A DNA stretch of 64,000 nt. Origin: Burkholderia sp. E7m39. Its GTDB lineage: Bacteria; Pseudomonadota; Gammaproteobacteria; Burkholderiales; Burkholderiaceae. Shown here piece after piece: positions 18,188 through 28,035 of the stretch. The notes under the pieces are model-generated. The model had not been told where the DNA came from. It did not search any database and worked only from the letters and a program-made list of their open reading frames with translations. Position numbers and translations under genes: made by a program. The stretch lies in assembly GCA_001319865.1 (NCBI GenBank), contig BBSL01000034.1, forward strand, positions 121,442 to 185,441, written 5' to 3'. Each line of letters starts with the position of its first letter. Position 1 is the stretch's first letter.

Positions 18188-19279
18188 ATGGCGAACACAA
18201 TGATCCCCGTCACCATCCTGACCGGCTTTCTCGGCAGCGGCAAAACCACGCTGCTCAAGCGCATCCTGAACGAGAAGCACGGCATGAAGATCGCCGTGAT
18301 CGAAAACGAGTTCGGCGAAGAAAATATCGACAACGACATCCTCGTGCAGGACACAGGCGAGCAGATCATCCAGATGAGCAACGGCTGCATCTGCTGCACG
18401 ATTCGCGGCGACCTCGCGCGCGTGCTCGGCGATCTGGCCGCGCAAAAGCAGGAAGGCAAACTCGATTTCGACCGCGTCGTGATCGAAACCACCGGCCTCG
18501 CGAATCCCGGCCCCGTCGCGCAGACGTTCTTCATGGATAACCAGATCGCCGACGAATTCCTGCTCGACGCGATCATCACGCTGGTCGACGCGAAGCACGG
18601 CAATCATCAACTCGACGAACACGAAGTCGTGCAGCGCCAGGTCGGTTTCGCGGACCGCCTGTTCATCACTAAGTCGGATCTCGTGGACGAAGCCGTGCTC
18701 GGCGACCTGCGTCACCGTCTGCTGCACATGAACCCGAAGGCGCAGATTCGCGTCGTCAATTTCGGAGAAGCGGACATCAAGGAAATTTTCGATCTGCGCG
18801 GCTTCAACCTGAACGCGAAGCTTGAAATCGACCCCGACTTCCTCGCCGAAGACGATCACGATCACGCGCATCACGATCACGACCACGATCATGACCACGC
18901 GAACTGCGATCACGATCATGGCCAATGCGATCACGAAGGCCACGATCACGGCCATCATCATCACCATCACGCGCATCACGACGACAAGATCAAGTCGTTC
19001 GTTTTCCGCAGCGACCGCCCGTTCGACCCGAACAAGCTCGAAGACTTCCTCGGCGGCATTCTGCAGATTTATGGCGAGCGCCTGCTGCGTTATAAGGGCG
19101 TGCTGTATATGAAGGGCGTCGATCGCAAGGTCGTATTCCAGGGCGTCCATCAGATGATGGGCAGCGATCTCGCGGCCAAATGGCTGCCCATCGAGAAAAA
19201 GACCAACAAAATGGTCTTCATCGGCATTGAACTGCCGCAGGATCTGATCACTGACGGCCTCGAAGCCTGTCTCGTCTGA
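18188..19279 (+). CDS. COG0523 (CobW/ZNG1-type) GTP-dependent metallochaperone, His-rich
   Basis: A 363-residue G3E-family GTPase. Walker A GFLGSGKTT is at residues 13-21, the metal-binding CxCC as GCICC at 66-70, Walker B-like VVIETTGLANP, and the guanine-specificity region ITKSDLV. Between the GTPase and the C-terminal CobW domain there is a strikingly His/Asp-rich stretch (about residues 221-262, bases 18850-18973) with two cysteines, a probable zinc or other metal store. The ATG at 18188 was chosen for the family start; a TTG at 18164 adds eight residues. Its neighbour dksA lacks zinc-finger cysteines, a pairing known from zinc-starvation loci. Metal identity (zinc versus cobalt) is inferred. 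Confidence 0.9.
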   Translation: MANTMIPVTILTGFLGSGKTTLLKRILNEKHGMKIAVIENEFGEENIDNDILVQDTGEQIIQMSNGCICCTIRGDLARVLGDLAAQKQEGKLDFDRVVIETTGLANPGPVAQTFFMDNQIADEFLLDAIITLVDAKHGNHQLDEHEVVQRQVGFADRLFITKSDLVDEAVLGDLRHRLLHMNPKAQIRVVNFGEADIKEIFDLRGFNLNAKLEIDPDFLAEDDHDHAHHDHDHDHDHANCDHDHGQCDHEGHDHGHHHHHHAHHDDKIKSFVFRSDRPFDPNKLEDFLGGILQIYGERLLRYKGVLYMKGVDRKVVFQGVHQMMGSDLAAKWLPIEKKTNKMVFIGIELPQDLITDGLEACLV

Positions 19280-19302
19280 TCGCGTCCGATACCGTTTGAT
19301 CG

Positions 19303-19325
19303 GGGCGGACACTCGGTGTCCGCCC
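19303..19325 (+). terminator. GC-rich hairpin after the COG0523 gene
   Basis: Ten perfect pairs, GGGCGGACAC with GTGTCCGCCC around a TCG loop, starting 24 bases after the stop codon. There is no T-run, so it may act as a weak terminator or as an mRNA 3' end stabiliser. Confidence 0.5.
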
Positions 19326-19538
19326 TCGCCGCTTCGCGCCCTGCGCCGTTTGTTCGTTACCAAACGTAGAAAAGCCCCCGAACGCGCAAGCCCGGCAATT
19401 AAATGGCCGGCTTACGGTCAAAACACGTGAAAACCCTGTTGCGAGAATACGTGCACGACCATCGCTTTTTACTGAGCAGCGCGTTATATTTTCACGATAA
19501 GTGGAGTTTGCCGCAGGGATTTCCCCCGCTTGCGGTTT

Positions 19539-19563
19539 CGTATTGTGATTCAGTTACAATACG
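19539..19563. promoter_or_regulatory. perfect 8-base dyad overlapping a promoter-like element, upstream of dksA
   Basis: CGTATTGT and ACAATACG are perfect reverse complements separated by nine bases. The right arm overlaps TACAAT at 19555-19560, which looks like a minus-ten element pointing toward dksA. A dimeric repressor bound here would block transcription. The site is not an obvious Zur box by the consensus I know. Confidence 0.45.
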
Positions 19564-19901
19564 GCCCCACTGGAGAAAGAGAACGATTTGCCCGGTGGAA
19601 AACGCGTGATCGCGTCGCAGCCGTGCCGGGCCGAAAACGGCGCCGGAAAATCTCATCCGGGGACATCGCCGATATGCCGGCCTGCCACTCGCCGGCTCAT
19701 AACGCGCTGCCGGGAAGCATTGCCTCAGGAGCATTGGAAGAATCGGTTTCCAGAGGAGTTCGGCCCCGCATCGGCGCTTCGGCGTCACGACAGCCCACCG
19801 TCCGTGTTCGCCGGCGCTCATTTGAGCGTCATCGAGGCGCCTTTTGCGGGCAACACGAAAGTGCGGGCAATGATTTGCCTCACATTGAAGAAGCAAGCCA
19901 G

Positions 19902-20321
19902 ATGACGACGAAACGACTCTTGACCGAAGCCGAAATCCTGAAGATGAGCGACAAGGATTACATGAATGAGGATCAGCTCGCTTTCTTCAAGAACCGGCTC
20001 GAACAGCTGCAGGCGGACATCCTCCGCAATGCCGGCCAGACGACCGAAAATCTCCGCGAAACCGTGATCGTGCCGGACCCGGCCGACCGCGCGACGATCG
20101 AGGAAGAGCATGCGCTCGAACTGCGCACGCGCGACCGCGAACGCAAGCTGCTGAAGAAGGTGCAGCAATCGATCGCGCGCATCGAATCGGGCGACTACGG
20201 CTGGTGCGAGGAAACGGGCGAGCCGATCGGCATTCCGCGTCTGCTCGCGCGCCCCACCGCGACCCTGTCGCTCGAAGCACAGGAACGCCGCGAACTGCGC
20301 CAGAAGCTGTTCGGCGACTGA
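19902..20321 (+). CDS. dksA: DksA-family RNA polymerase secondary-channel regulator, cysteine-poor type
   Basis: A 139-residue DksA: N-terminal helix, coiled-coil with the acidic tip as VPDPADRAT (Asp59, Asp62), globular domain with YGWCEETGEPIGIPRL and C-terminal ARPTATLSLEAQERRE. In classical DksA the globular domain binds zinc with four cysteines; here only Cys102 remains and the other three positions are Thr/Ser/Ala. This is the zinc-independent (DksA2-like) form also usual in alphaproteobacteria. DksA with ppGpp reprograms transcription in starvation. The ATG at 19902 gives the family start; upstream AAGAAGC serves as a weak ribosome-binding site. A strong terminator follows at 20374. 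Confidence 0.93.
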   Translation: MTTKRLLTEAEILKMSDKDYMNEDQLAFFKNRLEQLQADILRNAGQTTENLRETVIVPDPADRATIEEEHALELRTRDRERKLLKKVQQSIARIESGDYGWCEETGEPIGIPRLLARPTATLSLEAQERRELRQKLFGD

Positions 20322-20373
20322 TCGGGCGCAAGGCGCGGTTTTCGGGGTCCGCGCCCCCAGGACACGCTTCGTC

Positions 20374-20405
20374 AGAGGCGCACGGAGGCCCGTGCGCCTC
20401 TTTTT
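20374..20405 (+). terminator. rho-independent terminator of dksA
   Basis: AGAGGCGCACGG paired with CCGTGCGCCTCT, four-base loop, followed by TTTTTCTTTT. It lies about 50 bases after the dksA stop. Confidence 0.9.
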
Positions 20406-20791
20406 CTTTTCCGCCGGCGAATCGATCAGTCCATTTGCCAGGTGTGATGCGCCGGCCGGTAAATGCGTATTGCATAATTGCGTCCCGCAGACCCAGCATG
20501 CGCACCTTTTACCGCCAGGCCCTTCCCACGTCGGCCGTCCTTGCCTGCGCTTTCTCGTGCGGCTTTTCCCTCGGCCGTTCGACTTCGGCTCTTGATATGG
20601 CGACGCCCGCCCTAAAATAGCTTCGACATGCGTTGCACGCGCGCGCGGCACCTCGCATCGCGCGTCGTCCGCTCTCGGATTCCGCGGTGGCGCATTGGCG
20701 TCCCCGCGTCCTCCCTGTCGGCGGGAGCGAGCACTTCAGCGCTGGCTTCTGCCCGATGCAATTAATTGCGGTTTTTGCAAAAGGAACGCAT
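20406..20791. other. gene-free stretch carrying the hslVU promoter
   Basis: About 385 bases between the dksA terminator and hslV. The candidate heat-shock promoter at 20591-20618 is the main signal; the remaining 165 bases form a presumed leader ending in AAGGAACGCAT before the hslV ATG. A frame in phase with hslV is open to about 20633 but does not resemble protein sequence. Confidence 0.5.
20591..20618 (+). promoter_or_regulatory. candidate sigma-32 (heat-shock) promoter of hslVU
   Basis: CTTGATA (20591-20597), 12-base spacer, then CCCTAAAAT (20610-20618), close to the heat-shock pattern CTTGAAA-N(11-16)-CCCATnT. The same DNA can also be read as a sigma-70 promoter TTGATA-N15-TAAAAT. hslVU is a classical sigma-32 operon, which favours the first reading. 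Confidence 0.55.
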
Positions 20792-21328
20792 ATGGAGCAA
20801 TTTCACGGCACGACGATCGTTTCCGTACGCCGCGGCGGCAAGGTCGCGCTCGGCGGCGACGGCCAGGTCACGCTGGGCAACATCGTCATGAAAGGCGGCG
20901 CGAAGAAGGTCCGGCGCATCTACAACGGCAAGGTGCTCGTCGGTTTCGCGGGCGGCACGGCCGACGCCTTCTCGCTGCTCGACCGCTTCGAAGCGAAGCT
21001 CGAAAAACATCAGGGCAATCTGACGCGCGCCGCTGTCGAGCTCGCGAAAGACTGGCGCACCGACCGCATGCTGCGCCGTCTCGAAGCGATGCTGATCACG
21101 GCCGACGCCACCACCACGCTCGTCATCACGGGCAACGGCGACGTGCTCGACCCGGAAGGCGGCATCTGCGCAATCGGCTCGGGCGGCGCATACGCGCAGG
21201 CCGCCGCAAAGGCGCTGGCCGACAACACGGACCTTTCGCCGCGCGACATCGTCGAAAAAGCGCTGGAGATCGCCGGCGACATGTGCATCTACACGAACCA
21301 CAACCGCGTCATCGAGACGATCGAGTAA
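20792..21328 (+). CDS. hslV: ATP-dependent protease HslVU, peptidase subunit HslV
   Basis: A 178-residue proteasome-like peptidase. The short propeptide MEQFHG precedes the catalytic Thr in [21 protein letters not shown]; the family lysine lies in [15 protein letters not shown]. HslV forms a double hexameric ring that degrades proteins unfolded by HslU. The ATG at 20792 has AAGGAACG upstream and gives the usual propeptide. The C-terminal [11 protein letters not shown] is the standard end. hslU follows after nine bases, so they are co-transcribed, probably from the promoter at 20591. Confidence 0.98.
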   Translation: MEQFHGTTIVSVRRGGKVALGGDGQVTLGNIVMKGGAKKVRRIYNGKVLVGFAGGTADAFSLLDRFEAKLEKHQGNLTRAAVELAKDWRTDRMLRRLEAMLITADATTTLVITGNGDVLDPEGGICAIGSGGAYAQAAAKALADNTDLSPRDIVEKALEIAGDMCIYTNHNRVIETIE

Positions 21329-21337
21329 GGACACACG

Positions 21338-22681
21338 ATGAGCACCATGACTCCCGCCGAGATCGTCTCGGAACTCGACAAGCACATCATCGGCCAGCAT
21401 CGCGCGAAGAAGGCTGTCGCCGTCGCGCTGCGCAACCGCTGGCGCCGTCAGCAGGTGGCGGACCCGCTGCGCCAGGAAATCACGCCCAAGAACATTCTGA
21501 TGATCGGGCCGACGGGTGTCGGCAAGACGGAAATTGCGCGGCGTCTGGCCAAGCTCGCCGACGCGCCGTTCATCAAGATCGAAGCGACCAAGTTCACGGA
21601 AGTCGGTTACGTGGGCCGCGACGTCGACAGCATCGTGCGCGACCTGATCGAAATTTCCGTCAAGCAGACGCGCGAAACCGAAATGCGCAAGGTCCGCACG
21701 AAGGCGGAAGACCTCGCAGAAGACCGCATTCTCGATATTCTGCTGCCGGGCGCGCGCACCACGGTCGGCTTCGGCTCGGGCAATGACGCGGCCAGCGACG
21801 AATCGAACGTGACGCGTCAGACGTTCCGCAAGCGCCTGCGCGAAGGCCTGCTCGACGACAAGGAGATCGAGCTCGACATCGAGATGGCGCAGCCCACCAT
21901 GGACATCATGGGCCCGCCGGGCATGGAAGACATGACCGAGCAAATCCGTTCGATGTTTGCGAACCTCGGCGGCGGCAAGAAAACGCGCCGCAAGGTGAAG
22001 GTGAAGGAAGCACTGAAGCTCCTCACTGACGAAGAAGCCGCGAAGATGCTAAACGATGAAGAGGTCAAGACGAAGGCCGTGCAGAACGTCGAGCAGAACG
22101 GCATCGTGTTCCTCGATGAAATCGACAAGATTGCGTCGCGCAACGAAGCGGGCGGCGGCGAGGTATCGCGTCAGGGCGTGCAGCGCGATCTGCTGCCGCT
22201 CGTCGAAGGCACGACGATCAACACGAAGTACGGGATGGTGAAAACCGATCACATCCTGTTCATCGCCAGCGGCGCGTTTCATCTCGCGAAGCCGAGCGAT
22301 CTGATTCCCGAGCTGCAAGGGCGCTTTCCGATTCGCGTCGAACTGGATTCGCTGTCGGTGAAGGACTTCGAATCGATTCTCGTCGCCACCGACGCAAGCC
22401 TCGTCAAGCAATACCAGGCGCTGCTCGCGACGGAAGACGTGCACCTCGAATTCGCTGACGACGGCATCCGCCGTCTCGCCGAGATCGCCTACTCGGTCAA
22501 CGAGAAGACGGAAAACATCGGCGCGCGCCGTCTCTACACGGTGATCGAAAAGCTGCTTGAGGAAGTGTCGTTCTCGGCGGGCAACCACACGGGCAAGAAC
22601 GTGGTGATCGATGGGGCGTATGTCGATCGCGCATTGAACGACGTCGCGCAGGACGAAGATCTGTCGCGCTACGTGCTGTAA
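21338..22681 (+). CDS. hslU: ATP-dependent protease HslVU, ATPase/unfoldase subunit HslU
   Basis: A 447-residue AAA+ unfoldase. The N-terminal [28 protein letters not shown] is typical; Walker A GPTGVGKT is at residues 57-64, Walker [11 protein letters not shown] near 252, the intermediate domain (about 110-230) includes [15 protein letters not shown], and the last residues LSRYVL form the HslV-binding tail. The ATPase feeds unfolded substrates to HslV. RBS GGACAC upstream of the ATG is modest and fits coupling to hslV. A strong terminator closes the operon at 22708-22740. Confidence 0.98.
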   Translation: MSTMTPAEIVSELDKHIIGQHRAKKAVAVALRNRWRRQQVADPLRQEITPKNILMIGPTGVGKTEIARRLAKLADAPFIKIEATKFTEVGYVGRDVDSIVRDLIEISVKQTRETEMRKVRTKAEDLAEDRILDILLPGARTTVGFGSGNDAASDESNVTRQTFRKRLREGLLDDKEIELDIEMAQPTMDIMGPPGMEDMTEQIRSMFANLGGGKKTRRKVKVKEALKLLTDEEAAKMLNDEEVKTKAVQNVEQNGIVFLDEIDKIASRNEAGGGEVSRQGVQRDLLPLVEGTTINTKYGMVKTDHILFIASGAFHLAKPSDLIPELQGRFPIRVELDSLSVKDFESILVATDASLVKQYQALLATEDVHLEFADDGIRRLAEIAYSVNEKTENIGARRLYTVIEKLLEEVSFSAGNHTGKNVVIDGAYVDRALNDVAQDEDLSRYVL

Positions 22682-22707
22682 TTCACGTTGCCGGACGGCT
22701 GAAGCAG

Positions 22708-22740
22708 AAAGGGCGGCGCCTCAAAAGCGCCGCCCTTTTT
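22708..22740 (+). terminator. rho-independent terminator of hslVU
   Basis: GGGCGGCGC paired with GCGCCGCCC, loop CTCAAAA, then TTTTT. Located 30 bases past hslU and 14 bases before the end of the convergent regA. Confidence 0.92.
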
Positions 22741-22753
22741 CATGCGCGAAACG

Positions 22754-23296
22754 TCATTGCTTGACTGGCCGCTTCGCGAGCTTGCGTTGCAACGTGCGCC
22801 GGTGCATGTTCAGCGCGCGCGCCGTCGCCGAAATGTTGCCGCCGTTTTCGGCCAGCACGCGCTGGATGTGCTCCCACTCGAGCCGCGCCACGGACAGCGG
22901 CGTCGGCTTCTCGATGGCTTCTTCGGCTTGCAGCGCGCTCGCTTCCGCTTGCAGCGCCGAGAGAATCGTCTCGACGTTCGCGGGCTTCGCCAGATAGTTG
23001 TCCGCGCCATCTTTCACGGCCTGAACAGCCGTCGCGATGCTCGCGTAGCCCGTGAGCACCAGCATCCGCGCGTTCGGCTGCAAGTCGCGCAGCGGCGCGA
23101 CGAGATTCAGGCCCGAGTCGTTGCCCAGATGCAGATCGACGGTGATCTGCCCGAACTTCTGCTGATTCGCGAGGCGGATCGCTTCGTCGGCGTTGTGCGC
23201 CTCGGATACCGTGAAACCGCGGCGCGTCAGGCCGCGCGCGAGGATGCCGGAAAACACTTCGTCGTCGTCGATCACCAGAAAATTGTTGTCGCTCAT
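22754..23296 (-). CDS. regA: redox response regulator RegA (PrrA/ActR family)
   Basis: A 180-residue response regulator. The receiver domain has the acidic pocket DDDE (residues 10-13), phosphoacceptor Asp54 in VDLHLGNDSG and the conserved lysine in LAKPANV. After a linker, the C-terminal Fis-type helix-turn-helix reads GGNISATARALNMHRRTLQR, the nearly invariant RegA DNA-binding motif. RegA controls respiration, redox and often nitrogen or carbon metabolism in response to its kinase RegB. The start at 23296 overlaps the RegB stop by four bases, so both are translated from one mRNA with regB first. Confidence 0.93.
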   Translation of the reverse strand: MSDNNFLVIDDDEVFSGILARGLTRRGFTVSEAHNADEAIRLANQQKFGQITVDLHLGNDSGLNLVAPLRDLQPNARMLVLTGYASIATAVQAVKDGADNYLAKPANVETILSALQAEASALQAEEAIEKPTPLSVARLEWEHIQRVLAENGGNISATARALNMHRRTLQRKLAKRPVKQ

Positions 23297-24597
23297 GCTT
23301 GCTTCTCCGTATTGGACGACGCGGCGCCCTGCCGGCCCGCGCCCGTTTGCTCGCGGGCCAAAGGCAACCGCAACACCGCGCGCGTACCGCGCGGCCTGGA
23401 TTCGCTGACGTCGCTCAGCTCGATCGATCCGCCGAGCCGCGCCGCCGCCGTAAACGCCAGATACAGCCCGACGCCGTGTCCGCCCTGGGTGCTGTCGACA
23501 GGCGCCGCGCCGAGCAAGCCGCGCAGCGCCGCCGGCACGCCCGGCCCCGCGTCGCAGACTTCGAATTCGATCGATCCGTGTTCGACGATCCTCGCCGCCA
23601 GCGTCACGTGATCGCGGCTCGCGCGCGCGGCGTTGTCGAGCAGGATGGTCAGAATCTGGCTGACGGCGACGGTGTCGTCGAGGCTGACGTCCGCAGGCGG
23701 CTCGCCGAGCCGCTCGAACTTCACGTGCGGATGGCGCAGACGCCATTGTTCGGCGAACGAGTCGAGCCATTCGTCGACGCGCTGCCGGCTGCCGTGCGTC
23801 GATGCGCGGCTGCGCAGACGCGCAAGCGCGGACGTGCAGAGCGTCATCTGCTGATCGAGGATATCGAGGTCGGGCGCGTAGGGCTTTAAGCCTTCGTCGC
23901 TGCGGGCGGCGTCGCGCAGTTCTTCCGTGAGCATCGCGATCGTCGACAAAGGCGTGCCCATTTCATGCGCGACCGTGGCGGCCTGCACGCCGAGCGCCAC
24001 CGCTCGCTCGTCGCGCAGCAAGCGCTGCTGCGCGTCGCCGAGCGCGGCGTCGCGCTGGCGCAGCGCACGCGACATGCGCGCGACGAACCACGCGATCAAC
24101 CCGACGCTCACCATGAAATTCACCCACATGCCGGCGCGGTAGTAGTCGAACAGGTTCGCGGGATTGTCGAGATTGAGCGGCACGGATTCGAAGCTCAACA
24201 CCGCGTAGCAGGCGACGGCGAACGCGGCGAGCCACGCCATCAGATGCCAGGGCAGCACGGCGGCCGCAATGGCCAGCGACGGCAGATACAGCGACACGAA
24301 AGGATTGGTCGTGCCGCCCGATAGAAACAGCAGCGCCGACAGCGCACCGAGATCGACCCATAACTGACCGAACAGTTCGAGATTCGACTCGGGCTTCTGG
24401 CTCGCGACGCGCAGCCAGGTGAGCGCGTTGAAGATCACTTCGAGACCGATGACGAGCAGCATCGCCGGCAACGGCAGCTTCACGCCGACGAAGCTCTGGA
24501 CGAACGCGATCGTCAGGAGCTGCCCGATGATGGCAAGACTGCGCAGCCAGAAGAGATGTCCGAGATTGACCCGGCCGGTGACGGTTATACGTTGCAT
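23293..24597 (-). CDS. regB: redox sensor histidine kinase RegB (PrrB/ActS family)
   Basis: A 434-residue membrane kinase. Six hydrophobic segments occupy about residues 14-172, with the ubiquinone-binding motif GGTTNPF at 94-100. The H-box is HEMGTPLSTI with phosphorylated His211; Cys254 in QMTLCTSAL lies about 43 residues later, near where RegB has its redox-active cysteine. ATP-binding boxes NAARASRD, DAGPGVP and GGHGVGLYL are present. RegB senses quinone pool and redox state and phosphorylates RegA, encoded by the overlapping downstream gene. The cysteine correspondence is my inference. The gene is divergent from the TPR gene at 24700. Confidence 0.93.
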   Translation of the reverse strand: MQRITVTGRVNLGHLFWLRSLAIIGQLLTIAFVQSFVGVKLPLPAMLLVIGLEVIFNALTWLRVASQKPESNLELFGQLWVDLGALSALLFLSGGTTNPFVSLYLPSLAIAAAVLPWHLMAWLAAFAVACYAVLSFESVPLNLDNPANLFDYYRAGMWVNFMVSVGLIAWFVARMSRALRQRDAALGDAQQRLLRDERAVALGVQAATVAHEMGTPLSTIAMLTEELRDAARSDEGLKPYAPDLDILDQQMTLCTSALARLRSRASTHGSRQRVDEWLDSFAEQWRLRHPHVKFERLGEPPADVSLDDTVAVSQILTILLDNAARASRDHVTLAARIVEHGSIEFEVCDAGPGVPAALRGLLGAAPVDSTQGGHGVGLYLAFTAAARLGGSIELSDVSESRPRGTRAVLRLPLAREQTGAGRQGAASSNTEKQA

Positions 24598-24699
24598 CCT
24601 GCGAGTTTACCTGTTGGGAGCGGTCTGATTCATCGCGCAATCCTTCCGAACTATAGTGTCCTTTGTCGTTTACCGCCCGCTCGCCATCCTTTACGGCCA

Positions 24700-26334
24700 A
24701 TGCATAAAACACCTGTTGATCCACATCAAGTTCTTTGGGAATCCTTCCAGACTTTCCTGCGTCATGCTGTCGCAGCACATCGGCAAGATGATCCACTTGC
24801 TCGCGGCATCTGGCTTCAGGCCGCTTCCCATCTCTTTCCAACCGATGCCGATTCACTGGATACCTTCTGCGAGCAACTGGCCGCGAGCCAGCGGGCCGCC
24901 GACGCCGCGCACATCGCGCGCGCCTTCGTCGAGCTGTGGCCGCAAGACCCGCGCGCGCTCTTTCGCCTCGGCCTCGCGCTGCAGCTGATGAACCGGCACG
25001 GCGAAGCCATCGAGCCTTACCGCCAGGCGCTCGCCGCCGATTCCGAACTGCACAGCCTGCGCAATAATCTCGCGGCCGCGCTGATGTCGGGCGATCCTGC
25101 ATCGACGGAGGCGGCCGGGCTGTTGCAGGCCGCGCTCGAACGCACGCCCGCCGATGCAAATGCATGGATCAATATCGCGAAGATTCGCCAGGCGCAATTC
25201 GATCTGGACGGCGCACTCGAAGCGGGCCGGCGCGCTCTGGCGCTTCAGCCGGACAATCCGATCGCGCTCGGCAATCACGGACAGACTTTGCGCGAAGCCG
25301 GGCAATGGGACGAAGCAGAACGCTTCACGCGCGAGGCCCATCGCGTCGCGCCGGACAGCGCATCGTACCTGTCGAACCTCAGCATGATTCACCTGCTGCG
25401 CGGCAATTACGCCGACGGCTGGCGGGAACACGAAGCGCGCTGGGACGGTTCGAAGGAACTGGCCGGCAAGCGCCCCGTTCTGCCCGGACCGCGCTGGCAA
25501 GGCGAGCCGCTCGCCGGCAAGACGCTGCTGCTGTGGGGCGAACAGGGCATGGGCGATCTGCTGCAATTCTGCCGCTACGTGCCCATGCTCGCCGAGCGCG
25601 TACATCGCGAAGGCGGACGCCTCGCGTGGAATTCGTTTCCGCAGATGGGCTCGCTGCTCGCGCGCACGCTCGCCCAGCACGCCGACGAATTCACGCTCGG
25701 CGGCGGCGTCGAACGCCTGCCGAAGTTCGACTACGAAATCTCGCTGCTGTCGCTGCCTTTGCTGTTCGACACGCGGGAAGAAACGATTCCGTCGGCCGTT
25801 CCGTATCTGCAGGCCGATCCGAAAGCCGTCGACGCGTGGCGCCAGCGCCTTGCGCGAGAGACGCGGCTCAAGGTCGGGCTCGTGTGGACGGGCAGCCACG
25901 GACATCAGCGCAATCCGTATCGCCGGGTCGGACTCGAACGGTACGTCGATTACTTCCGCGAGCTGGACGGTGTCGCGTTCTATTCGCTGCAGCCAGGCGC
26001 CGGCGCCGAAGTGGCGGCGGCGCGCGCGGCCGGGCTCGATATCGCCGATCACACGGCAGAATTCAAGACCTTCGACGACACGGCGGCCTACCTCGGCGCG
26101 CTCGATCTGGTGATCACGGTGTGTACATCGGTTGCGCATCTGAGCGGCGCACTCGGACAGCGCACCTGGGTCCTGCTCGACGTCAATCCGCATTGGGTCT
26201 GGCTGCTCGATCGCACCGACAGCCCTTGGTATCCCAACGCGACGTTGTACCGGCAAGCGCGTTTTGCCGCATGGGAGCCCGTGTTCGAAAAACTCACGCG
26301 CGATCTGGCCGCGCTGGCCGCTTCAGGCCAGTAG
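24700..26334 (+). CDS. TPR-repeat protein with GT-B glycosyltransferase-like C-terminal domain
   Basis: A 544-residue soluble protein. The N-terminal half (about 40-265) has at least four tetratricopeptide repeats, e.g. PQDPRALFRLGLALQLMNRH and QPDNPIALGNHGQTLREAGQ. The C-terminal half carries the motif WGEQGMGDLLQFCRYVP and ends with LVITVCTSVAHLSGALG, a pattern shared by TPR proteins with a GT9/GT41-like fold. It may glycosylate proteins or serve as a scaffold; nothing adjacent names a substrate. The ATG at 24700 (MHKTPVDPHQ) was selected; the open frame upstream overlaps the regB promoter region and lacks homology. Confidence 0.75.
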   Translation: MHKTPVDPHQVLWESFQTFLRHAVAAHRQDDPLARGIWLQAASHLFPTDADSLDTFCEQLAASQRAADAAHIARAFVELWPQDPRALFRLGLALQLMNRHGEAIEPYRQALAADSELHSLRNNLAAALMSGDPASTEAAGLLQAALERTPADANAWINIAKIRQAQFDLDGALEAGRRALALQPDNPIALGNHGQTLREAGQWDEAERFTREAHRVAPDSASYLSNLSMIHLLRGNYADGWREHEARWDGSKELAGKRPVLPGPRWQGEPLAGKTLLLWGEQGMGDLLQFCRYVPMLAERVHREGGRLAWNSFPQMGSLLARTLAQHADEFTLGGGVERLPKFDYEISLLSLPLLFDTREETIPSAVPYLQADPKAVDAWRQRLARETRLKVGLVWTGSHGHQRNPYRRVGLERYVDYFRELDGVAFYSLQPGAGAEVAAARAAGLDIADHTAEFKTFDDTAAYLGALDLVITVCTSVAHLSGALGQRTWVLLDVNPHWVWLLDRTDSPWYPNATLYRQARFAAWEPVFEKLTRDLAALAASGQ

Positions 26335-26375
26335 CGCTCGCCTGACGCCTGATGCTGCAGGCACTGCGTCTCGCG

Positions 26376-26633
26376 TCAATCGGGTGCGGGCGCTGCGCTG
26401 CCTGCCGTGCTTTCCTTCGCCGCGCGTGCGCGCGCGATGGCCGTCGCAAGACATTCGGGACACAGACAGCCGCTGCCGGGTTCGAGCGCATCGGCGGGCA
26501 GCGCGGGCATCGACTTGCACCAGCACGCCGACACCTCGCTGCGCGCGCCGCAATCGAACACGCGACGGCAGCGCGGGCAGCGCGCGCTGGACGTCTCCGG
26601 GACGTCGGGCGGATCGTGTGAAATTGCATTCAT
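26376..26633 (-). CDS. cysteine-rich CWC family protein
   Basis: An 85-residue protein with the pattern CPRCRRVFDCGARSEVSACWC, then a proline-rich stretch and GCLCPECL. These eight cysteines form the zinc-ribbon-like arrangement of the cysteine-rich CWC family, named for the Cys-Trp-Cys seen here. The ATG at 26633 starts MNAISHDPPD. Family function is unknown; zinc binding is likely from the CxxC pairs. It lies convergent with the TPR gene and divergent from argB. Confidence 0.8.
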   Translation of the reverse strand: MNAISHDPPDVPETSSARCPRCRRVFDCGARSEVSACWCKSMPALPADALEPGSGCLCPECLATAIARARAAKESTAGSAAPAPD

Positions 26634-27835
<1,202 letters not shown>

Positions 27836-27837
27836 GC

Positions 27838-27868
27838 GCATCACGCAAGCATCACGCAAGCATCACGC
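27838..27868. repeat. 11-base tandem repeat, 2.8 copies, just after argB
   Basis: The unit GCATCACGCAA occurs at 27838-27848 and 27849-27859 and again through its first nine bases at 27860-27868. It begins two bases after the argB stop codon and runs into the hairpin that follows. Confidence 0.8.
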
Positions 27869-27898
27869 GAAGCGCGGCACGCTGGCCGCCGCGCTTCG
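27868..27898 (+). terminator. hairpin downstream of argB
   Basis: Eleven perfect pairs, CGAAGCGCGGC with GCCGCGCTTCG, around a nine-base loop. No T-run follows, so termination efficiency is uncertain. Confidence 0.55.
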
Positions 27899-28035
27899 CA
27901 CAAGGCATACTGGCCTGGTCTTTCGCGCAGCACGCTGCGCTGTCTCACGAATCTCCCCTGCACGCATCGCGCGACGCCCGGTTTCACACGGCAGCGGGCG
28001 CTCGTCGCGCGCGACACTTACCACGCGGCACTTCC

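Larger units (their letters stand above)
19280..19901. other. gene-free stretch between the COG0523 gene and dksA
   Basis: About 620 bases. It holds a hairpin at 19303-19325 just after the COG0523 stop and an 8+8 inverted repeat at 19539-19563 overlapping a TACAAT minus-ten-like hexamer. After that comes a long presumed dksA leader of about 330 bases with frames open in places but no family resemblance. The dksA frame itself is open upstream to about 19530, but only the stretch from 19902 matches DksA. Confidence 0.5.

Noticed and set aside
18188..19279. CobW of cobalamin synthesis proper
   Set aside because: No cobalamin genes are adjacent, and the His-rich insert and dksA neighbour fit a zinc-type COG0523 protein better; cobalt remains possible but is not supported.
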